Shown here: in pieces, positions 51,009-64,000 of the stretch
Layout: each line of letters starts with the position of its first letter
Position numbering within the stretch: position 1 is the stretch's first letter
NCBI RefSeq assembly: GCF_002776525.5
Contig: NC_045452.1
Coordinates: 26,545,640-26,609,639 of the forward strand
Length of the DNA stretch: 64,000 nt
Direction: 5' to 3'
Origin: Piliocolobus tephrosceles
Lineage: Eukaryota; Chordata; Mammalia; Primates; Cercopithecidae
Translations under genes and position numbers: made by a program
Notes under the pieces: model-generated
Seen by the model: the letters and a program-made list of their open reading frames with translations, nothing else
What the model was told of the DNA's origin: nothing
Databases searched by the model: none

Positions 51009-51165
51009 GAACTGAATCCAAGTCATTGATTGATTGATTCATTCATTCATTGACTGTGCTGGCACTGGGCTGCTCAAGATATCAATTCAGCAGAGAACAG
51101 CCTCCTGGAGCTTAGAGTTCCCAGAGGGAGGCATTGGTAAATAAACGAGGAGGCAAGTAAGTGCA
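51009..51165 (-). mobile_element. L2 3' end with (ATTG/ATTC)n
   Basis: attgattgattgattcattc, then ggcactgggctgctcaag and gtaaataaacgaggag, an antisense L2 tail. Confidence 0.65.
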
Positions 51166-51289
51166 GGTGGGCTTGGTGCTGGGAAGAAGGCAAACCAGGG
51201 GCACTGGGGTGCTGAGCGTTTCACTGGGGGTCTGCCTTCCATTCTTTCCTCCATGGAGGTTGATTCTGTAGGTTTGCAGGAAATGTTTG

Positions 51290-51601
51290 GTTTTTCTCTT
51301 TTGAGACAGGGCCTTGCTCTGTCACCTGGGCTGGAGTACAGTGGCACAATCATGGCTCAGGCAGCCTTGACTTCCCAGGCTCCAGTGATCCTCCCACCTC
51401 AGCCTCCCAAGTAGCTACAGGTGTGTGCCATCACACCGGCTAATTTTTTTTCTTTTTTTTTTTTTTTTTTTGTATTTTTGGTGAAGATAGGGTTTCGCCA
51501 TATTGCCCAGGCTGATCTCGAACTCCTGAGCTCAAGCAGTCCACCTGCCTCGGTCTCCCACAGTGCTGGGATTGTAGGCATGAGCCACTGCACTGGGCCC
51601 A
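51290..51601 (-). mobile_element. Alu with target-site duplication
   Basis: gagacagggccttgctctg to actgcactgggccc, with a T-run in the middle. aggaaatgtttg and aggaagtgtttg flank it. Confidence 0.93.
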
Positions 51602-53256
<1,655 letters not shown>

Positions 53257-53339
53257 CTAGTCCTGGACAGGAACCAGCTGAGGCCGTGACCACTCCAGCC
53301 ACCTCCCCCAACCCTGCACCCATGTCTCCCCCAGCAACA

Positions 53340-53490
53340 CTGTGCTCCCCATTACACAGCAGTGGTACTACCTACACCCCGACCTTACTGGGCCCTGTGG
53401 ATGAACTTTCATTCCCCACAGCAACCTTTAAGGTGAGCTCAATACTCCCATTTTGCAGATGAGCAAACTGAGGCTCAGAACGGTATAGGG
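53340..53490 (-). mobile_element. MIR
   Basis: cattttgcagatgagcaaac and tgaggctcagaacggtat mark an antisense MIR, cut by the next Alu and continuing as ggactgcccaggttcatg after it (53811). Confidence 0.8.
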
Positions 53491-53491
53491 A

Positions 53492-53819
<328 letters not shown>

Positions 53820-53859
53820 TCATGCAGTGAGTTGGGGCGGAAGCTGGGATTCAACCTAG

Positions 53860-54365
53860 GTCTCATTGGAAGCACGTGCTCATGGGGGTCTCTGAAGGCC
53901 AGAGGATGTTGGCTGAAGCCTCCAGCCTGGATGGGGGCCTGGACGCAGTGAGGGGGCCTGTGTCTGGCTCCCCACCATCCCTGCCTGCGGCTCCCCACCA
54001 CCCCCTGCCTGCTTGCTCTAGGTCCCAAGCTCCCTGCCTGTCGGAAGCAGCCTGGGCAGATCTCTTGCCCTAGTTCCCAGAACCTGTGACTGTGAGGCTT
54101 TATGTGTTGAAAAGGACTTTGTAATCACAAGGGTCTGTGTGAGGGAGAGGCGGGGGTAAAAGGGACAGGGATGCAGTGACGGACTCAGAGAGCTTAGAAA
54201 GTGTCACACCGCTGGCTGTGAAAATGGAGGAAAGGGCCCTGAGCTGAAGAACATGGGCACCTCTGGGAGATGGAAAAGGCAGGTATTTCTCCCCCAGCCC
54301 GAGCCTCCAGAAGGAACAGCCCCACCAACACCTTGATTTTAGTCCAGGAAAATGGATTTAGAACG
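53860..54365. other. Intronic, nothing recognised
   Basis: No repeat or exon identified. Confidence 0.4.
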
Positions 54366-54369
54366 TCCA

Positions 54370-57395
<3,026 letters not shown>

Positions 57396-57399
57396 GGGG

Positions 57400-57510
57400 T
57401 CCAAGATGCCGGCTGCTCTGTGACTTCCAGCAGAGGACTTAGCCACTTGGGCCTTGGTTTCCTCATCTGCAAAATGAGTGACCAAGTCACAGGCAAGGGT
57501 AGAGTTAAAG
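57400..57510 (+). mobile_element. MIR
   Basis: gctgctctgtgacttccag, then cttggtttcctcatctgc and aaaatgagtgaccaagtc. Confidence 0.7.
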
Positions 57511-58200
57511 CAGGGGAGGACGTTAGGAGCGTGGCGGCGGCTGCCTGCTTTGTGGTGTGGGCAGCATCCTGTGGACAGCTGTCCCCTCCAAGGTGAGAAG
57601 TGTGGTGTTGGTCTGCTGTAGGAGCCTTAGGGCTGCAGCCAGGTCCTGGGTGGGAGGTGGCTGTTGTACCCAGACCTGGTTCTCACCCTGAGGACGTCGT
57701 GGCCAGCAGCGGGGACTCACGACCAGGAAAGTGAATCGGCAAAGTGCTGGTGGAGAGTCAGCACTGGGAAGGGAAGGGTCAGGGCTCAGGGGTCAGAGGT
57801 CAGAGGTCAGAGGGCTTCTTGAAGGTGGTAGCCTCTGAATCAAGATGAATAGCTGCTTGCCTCATGGATAGGGACGAGAAGGGCCTTCCAGCCAGGAGGG
57901 ACAGTGGGTACTAAGACCCAGAGATGTGGTGCTGCCCGGAGGGTCCTACACTGTCTGGGGTCAGAGCTCAGGATGCCTTGGGAGTGTGGGGAGGGGCCGT
58001 GTCGGGGGGACCCTGGATGCTGCCTGCAGGACCTCAGGCTGTGCCTGCCGGGCAGGGGCTGCCTCACAAAGCCCTGGGCAGGGAAGGGACTGCGGCCTCC
58101 GCAGAGGGTGGACGGGGTGGAGAGGTGGGAGGCCGGCTCGTGTCATCCGAGGTCCAGGCAAGCCAGGAAGGGGCACGGGGAGAGCCCTAGGAGGTAGAAA
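57511..58200. other. Intronic, no gene
   Basis: GC-rich unassigned sequence containing the DR1 array. Frames at 57904-58363 overlap in three phases and lead into an Alu. Confidence 0.5.
57790..57809 (+). promoter_or_regulatory. Triple DR1 nuclear-receptor repeat
   Basis: GGGTCA-G-AGGTCA-G-AGGTCA: three half-sites on one strand with one-base spacers, plus a looser GGGTCA at 57777. This is the spacing recognised by PPAR/RXR and HNF4. Not in an Alu. Activity is inference. Confidence 0.45.
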
Positions 58201-58206
58201 TGGGCC

Positions 58207-58557
58207 GGACTTCCTGACCTCAGGTGATTCGACCTCCTCAGCCTCCCAAAGTGCTGGGATTACAGGCACGAGCCACCCTGCCCGGCCTCATTTTTGTATT
58301 TTTAGTAGAGACAAGGTTTCGCCATGTAGGTCAGGCTGGTCTCAAACTCCTGACCTCAGGTGATCCGCCCATCTTGGCCTCCCAGAGTGCTGGGATCACA
58401 GGAGTGAGCCACCGCGCCTGGCCTGTTTTTGTTTCGTGTAGAAGCAGGATCTCACTGTGTTGCCCAGGCTGGTCTCGACCTCCCAGCCTCAAGCAGTCCC
58501 CCTGCCTTGGCCTCCCAGAGTGTTGGGATTACAGGCGTGAACCACTGCGCCCTGCTG
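58207..58557 (-). mobile_element. Two Alu pieces
   Basis: Left-monomer end (ctgacctcaggtgattcg to ctgcccggcc at 58287), then a second antisense stretch to cgcgcctggcc, then a third partial (aagcaggatctcactgtg to gcgccctgc). Probably two or three truncated or nested copies. Confidence 0.85.
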
Positions 58558-58689
58558 CCACAGCTACCTTCACATCACAACAGTCACGTTGAGCAGTTGT
58601 AACAGAGACTGGTGACCCATGAAGCCTAAAAGATTTGCTTTCTGTCCCTTCACAGAACATGTTTGCCAGCTCCTGCCTCAGAGAGTTTG

Positions 58690-58987
58690 GTTTAGTTTGG
58701 TTTTGTTTGAGACGGAGTCTCGCTCTGTCGCCCAGGCTGGAGTGCAGTGGCGCGATCTCGGCTCACTGCAAGCTCCGCCTCCCGGGTTCACACCATTCTC
58801 CTGCCTCAGCTCCCGAGTAGCTGGGACTACAGGCACCGGCCATCGCACCCTGCTGATTTTTTGTATTTTTAGTAGAGGCAGGGTTTCTCCGTGTTAGCCA
58901 CGATGGTCTCGATCTCCTGACCTCGTGATCCACCCTCCTTGGCCTCCCAAAGTGCTGGGATTACAGGCGTGAGCCACCGTGCCCGGC
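58690..58987 (-). mobile_element. Alu with target-site duplication
   Basis: gagacggagtctcgctctg to ccaccgtgcccggc. cctcagagagttt before and ccttagagagttt after. Confidence 0.96.
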
Positions 58988-58989
58988 AG

Positions 58990-59420
58990 CCTTAGAGAGT
59001 TTTACAAACAGGGGCAGGAAGCATGAGAGGGTTGGGAGCCCCGCAGCTGGCTAGGGACGCAGTGATACTCCTGAACTCGGGGTGGCCGTGGAGGTAGAGA
59101 AGGAGCAACAGTCCACAGGACTTGGATATTTTTGGGGAGAGGCGCAGGGGTTTCCTGGTTTCTGGCCTGGGCAGGGTGGGGTCAAGAACCCAGAAAGGAA
59201 GCAGAGCTGGCTGAGGTTTGGCCACACAGTGTGCAGAGGACATGGGAGCAAGGTCCTGGGGCGGTGACCAGAGGGCACCTGGTGATACAGGCTGGGCTCC
59301 AGCAGGGCCGGACCGGGGGTGCAGGGCCTTGGAGTTGAAGTGGGTATGAGCAGGGTCCTGCAGGGACGGCGATCCTGCCCTTCTAAGAGAGAGGGAAAGA
59401 GGAACGGGGCCTGATGGGCA
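58990..59420. other. Intronic, no exon seen
   Basis: Unassigned sequence just upstream of the second coding exon. Confidence 0.5.
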
Positions 59421-59421
59421 A

Positions 59422-59434
59422 CCAGGGGGCGCTC
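59422..59434 (+). promoter_or_regulatory. CTCF motif 41 bp before PRR5 coding exon 2
   Basis: ACCAGGGGGCGCT is a near-ideal CTCF core. Its end is 40 bases from the exon's first base (59475), inside the region where the branch point would lie. Confidence 0.55.
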
Positions 59435-59474
59435 AGACCTCGGGACCGCAGTGTTCTCTTCCCTCTGCCCACAG

Positions 59475-59555
59475 CATCCACAACGGGGTGATTGCCGTCT
59501 TCCAGCGCAAGGGGCTGCCCGACCAGGAGCTCTTCAGCCTCAACGAGGGTGTCCG
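59475..59555 (+). CDS. PRR5: PRR5 (Protor-1), second coding exon
   Basis: An 81-base exon bounded by tctgcccacag before and gtgagt after. It completes Ser45 (AG|C) and encodes residues 45-71 plus two bases of Arg72 (CG|G expected in the next exon). It reads SIHNGVIAVF, then QRKGLPDQEL and FSLNEGV. This is the start of the HbrB-like domain shared by PRR5, PRR5L and fungal HbrB/Bit61, within the Rictor-binding part of the protein. Upstream and downstream phases are both 2, so the exon is a multiple of three (27 codons) and skipping it would keep the frame while removing the domain start. The remaining exons are not in the window; neither the LLKTELG stretch nor later sequence was found before 64000. 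Confidence 0.95.
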
Positions 59556-60477
59556 GTGAGTGTCTGTCCCGCCTTGAGTGGCAGGGAGGGCTAGGCACAG
59601 AGTCGGAGGCCCCAGCCAGGCCCCTGACCCACCAGCCATGCCTGGGCTTCCTCCCCCGGAGGCCATCTGCCAACAGGAGAGCGAGGTCCAAGTTAGCAGT
59701 GGCCACGGGGCCAGGACCTCCACAACCACTTCAGGCCTGGTAGCCCTGCGCCCCCACCCACCCAGAGAAGGGTCTTCAAGGGGAAGCGGGCTGGGACTTG
59801 GACAGCTGCTGGAGATGACGCCGACGGCCCCCACTGGTGCTGAGCATCGCGAAGGACATTGATTCTGTTGAAGAGGAAGGACCACCTGCCTAATGAAGGG
59901 AGTGTCATTCCCGGAAAAGCAATTCCAGCCCTGCCTGCCACACGCCCCTCGTTTCCTGTGAATAGCCGGGAAATGAGGATTGCAAAGCCGCAGGCTGGAC
60001 GCAGTCACCGAGCTGCCGCCCCGAGCCAGGTGGCAGGAGCTTCAAGGGAGTCCAGGGTTGCCGTTTGCAGTGGAGGAGGCCAAAGCTCAGAGAGGTCAAG
60101 AGACTCGCCCCGGATCACACAGCTGCTCCAAGGAGGCGGTTCCCAGCTCTGTGCTGTTTCCTTTGGCCCTGACCCTGTTACCTCGTCCCTGTGTCAAAAG
60201 AACACTGGCAAAATAGGCAGTCATCCTTCCCTTTGTTATTCAGGAGAAGAGTCAGTGGACCAGCCAGACTTTCATACTCAGGCGCCCCCCTCCACCCTGT
60301 GTGGCAACGCTGAAGGGACCCTTACATGTGGGTAAACTGAGGCCCAATACATGCCACTTGTTCAGGGTGTCCTGCTTTTCTCTGGCTCATCTGGCCCACC
60401 CCTGGGTGGGGCTCTGGGAGCCCATTTTCCTGATGAGCCTCTGCTTCAGGAAACAGGAGCCTAAAGGATCTGCCGGG
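59556..60477 (+). other. PRR5: Start of the next PRR5 intron; no exon seen
   Basis: Begins gtgagt. GC-rich with weak antisense MIR character at 60070-60125 (ggccaaagctcagagagg; cccggatcacacagctg). Confidence 0.6.
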
Positions 60478-60771
60478 GGGTTTGGTTTGGTTCTTGAGAC
60501 AGGGTCCTGCTCTTGCCCGGGCTGGAGTGTGGTGGTGCAATCTCAGCTCACTGCAACCTCTGCCTTCTGAGCAGAAGCAAGCCTCACACCTCAGCGTCCT
60601 GAGTGGCTGGGACGACAGGTGTGTACCACTACGCCCGGCTGATTTTTTATTTTTTTGCAGAGATGGGCGTCTTACTACCCAGGCTGGTCTCGAACTCCTG
60701 GACTCAAGCCATCCTTCCACCTCCAGCCTCTCAAAGGGTTAGAATTACAGATGTGAGCCACCATGCCTGGC
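60478..60771 (-). mobile_element. Old Alu (J-like)
   Basis: gagacagggtcctgctcttg to ccaccatgcctggcc, with many differences from consensus. Confidence 0.92.
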
Positions 60772-61220
60772 CAGCTGGGTATTTCAACAACAACAAAAGG
60801 AGTTACTTTTAAATTCACGAATCCAGCGGCAGGCACAGTCCCCGGCTTTGGACACCCTTCTCGCCTGCCCGTCCTTGGCATGAACAGCATTGGTAATTGG
60901 CTATTCTTGCTGCTGCCTCTCCACAGGGCTGATGCAGAGCAGACGGCCTCCCCAGGAGTGTGTGCTGGGGGTGGGTGCACAGAGAAGCTGCCCTGGGCCC
61001 CAGGCTCCCCTCGCCAGCCCCAGGATTCTACCCAACAGTAAAAATCAGGGGCTGTGTTAGACTTTGAGCCCCTGGGCAGTTAGGTTATTTGGACCAACTT
61101 CTTTTTAGCCAGTTGAGAATTAAGTACTGGAAGGTTTAAGGAATAAGAGCGGGGTCTTTTTACTGAAGCCTTGCTCTGTGCCAGCCTTAGACCAGGAGTT
61201 TTCCACGCCAAACCCATCCA
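60772..61220. other. Intronic, nothing recognised
   Basis: No exon or repeat identified with confidence. Confidence 0.4.
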
Positions 61221-61338
61221 TGGCCTGGAGCAGTGGCTCATGTCTGTAATCTCAGCATGTTGAGAAGCCAAGGTTGCGGGATCGCCGGAGGCCAGGAGTT
61301 TGAGACCAACATGACAAGACCCCTTCTCTATTAATATG
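61221..61338 (+). mobile_element. Alu left-monomer fragment
   Basis: ggcctggagcagtggctc to gaccccttctctatta, with no right monomer. Confidence 0.88.
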
Positions 61339-61394
61339 TGCTAACGTTTTTTAAAAGTAAATTTAAAAAACACTCATCCACTCTTCACTGCAGT

Positions 61395-61530
61395 GCCAAG
61401 GAGTGGACGCCTTGTTATCTCCATTTTACCGGCGAGGAGACTGAGGCGCAGCAGTTGACGTGGGTTGCTGAGGTCACAGGGCTAATAATGAATAGAGCAG
61501 GAGCTCAAGCCCCTGCCTTCAGGGCCACTG
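61395..61530 (-). mobile_element. MIR
   Basis: tctccattttaccggcgagg, then actgaggcgcagcagttg and aggtcacagggctaataatg. Confidence 0.8.
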
Positions 61531-61597
61531 AGTTGTTCAGCCTCCTGCCCTACCCCAGCCCTTCTGGATGGCGTGGCCACATTAAAGTCAATGACAC

Positions 61598-61886
61598 TAG
61601 CCTGGGCTAGTAATCCTAGCACTTTGGGAGGCCGAGGCAGGGGAATTGCTTGTGTTCAGGAGTTCAAGACCAACCTGGGCAACATGGTGAAACCCTGTCT
61701 CTACCAAAAATACAAAAAATCACCTGGGCGTGGTGGCGGGTGACTGTAGTACCAGCTACTTGGGAGGTTGAGGCATGAGAATCACGTGAGCCCGGAGGCG
61801 GAGGTTGCAGTGAGCCAAGACTATGCCACTGCATTTCAGCCTGGGTAACAGAGTAAGACCCCGTCTCAAAAAAAAAAAAAAAAGAC
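61598..61886 (+). mobile_element. Alu, 5'-shortened
   Basis: Starts at agcctgggctagtaatcc, lacking the first bases, and ends in an 18-A tail. Confidence 0.92.
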
Positions 61887-61910
61887 TTTAATGATACATT
61901 AAATCCATAA

Positions 61911-62857
<947 letters not shown>

Positions 62858-62979
62858 CCTGCTTTGCTTCTTTTCATGCCATGTCATATTCCATTGTGAG
62901 TATGGAAAGCACGCCATATGCGCACCCACTCCTCGGCTGATGGACATGGTTCTTTCTACCTTTTGGCTGTGATGAATAA

Positions 62980-63328
<349 letters not shown>

Positions 63329-63947
63329 ATGTCTCTTAGGTTCGTATACCTAGCAGTGGAATTTCTGGGTCCCATGATAACTCTGTGGTTATCTTTTTGA
63401 GGTACTCTCGCCTTTCCCACAGTGGCTGTACCATTCCACTGTCCCACTTAGCAGCGTATAAGCAGGGCAGGAGAATTCGGTTTGTCCACATCCTCACCAA
63501 CGCTTATTAATTTTCAGGGCTTTCATTCCGAGAAGCGTCTGTTTGTGGTTTTGATTTGCATCTCCCTGATGACTGATGATGTTGAGCACCTTTTCAGGTG
63601 TTTATTGGCCATTCAGATTTCTTCTTTGGAGAATTGTCTGTTCCCATCACTTGCCCATTTTTCAGTTGGGTTATTTGTCCTTGTATTATTGAGCTATGGG
63701 AGTTCTTTATATATTGTGGATCTAGACTCTGTTAGATATTGGTTTGCAAATCTTTCCTCCCATTCTGTGAGCTGTCATTTCACTTTCTTTCTGTGTCCTT
63801 TGAAACACAAAAAGTTTTAATTTGTATAATGTCCAGTTGTCTAGCTATTTTCTTCATCCCTTCCTTTGATCACCTTTCCTCCTCCTAAGGTATGGAAACG
63901 GACACACTTTGTGTCATCATTTTTACAGGTAGAGAAAATTCTTTTTC

Positions 63948-64000
63948 TTTTTCTTTTTTTTCTTTTTTTTTTTTGAGACGGAGTCTCGCTCTGTGGCCCA
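63948..64000 (-). mobile_element. Alu, cut by the window end
   Basis: T-rich head and gagacggagtctcgctctg; the rest lies beyond 64000. Confidence 0.9.

Noticed and set aside
63482..63820. A 112-codon frame at the window end
   Set aside because: It is antisense to a degenerate L1 3' end, a common source of spurious hydrophobic frames.

Overview
This is primate nuclear DNA, most likely from an Old World monkey. Roughly 60 Alu copies or fragments are visible on both strands. They lie among old MIR, L2, L1 and MaLR remnants, and CpG islands stand out against AT/GC-mixed flanks. Five AluY-type copies (20431, 20825, 26062, 33872, 43977) carry the variant GAGATCCGGCCAC in the right monomer, which I know from cercopithecoid AluYR-type subfamilies and not from human AluY.

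The only protein-coding gene I can support is PRR5 (Protor-1, a subunit of mTOR complex 2), on the + strand and incomplete. A CpG island at about 46.5-47.7 kb holds the first coding exon (47220-47353, residues 1-44 plus two bases). The next coding exon is 59475-59555 (to residue 72). All later exons lie beyond 64000. A second CpG island at 12.6-13.8 kb, broken by a 400-N gap, ends in a GC-rich sequence with a good splice donor (13420/13421). It is probably the far-upstream non-coding first exon of a second PRR5 transcript. Spliced to a cryptic-looking acceptor inside the 47.2-kb exon, it would give a protein starting at Met10.

Layout: 0-12.5 kb is intergenic DNA with a MaLR LTR, a 13-bp minisatellite, an MLT1-like LTR, a nest of Alu, L1 and an unnamed old repeat (6.4-8.6 kb), and an old L1 (9.7-11.3 kb). 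12.6-13.8 kb is the upstream promoter. 13.8-46.4 kb is intronic or intergenic (upstream isoform's intron 1), with Alu clusters, MIR/L2, several small tandem repeats and a second copy of the unnamed repeat (38.8-39.8 kb). 46.5-47.7 kb is the main promoter and coding exon 1. 47.4-59.5 kb is the following intron. 59.5-64 kb is the second coding exon plus the start of the next intron, which ends in an L1 packed with Alus.

Regulatory candidates seen by eye are four CTCF-like cores (30007, 42056, 49674 and 59422, the last 41 bp before coding exon 2) and a triple DR1 nuclear-receptor repeat (57790-57809). Three N-gaps are present. The one at 5898-5997 looks like an assembly artefact, with the same 62 bp on both sides. 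I found no bacterial, viral-gene, CRISPR or toxin system here. The most interesting items are the dual-use PRR5 exon, the exon-adjacent CTCF motif, the unnamed dispersed repeat and the 69-bp minisatellite.
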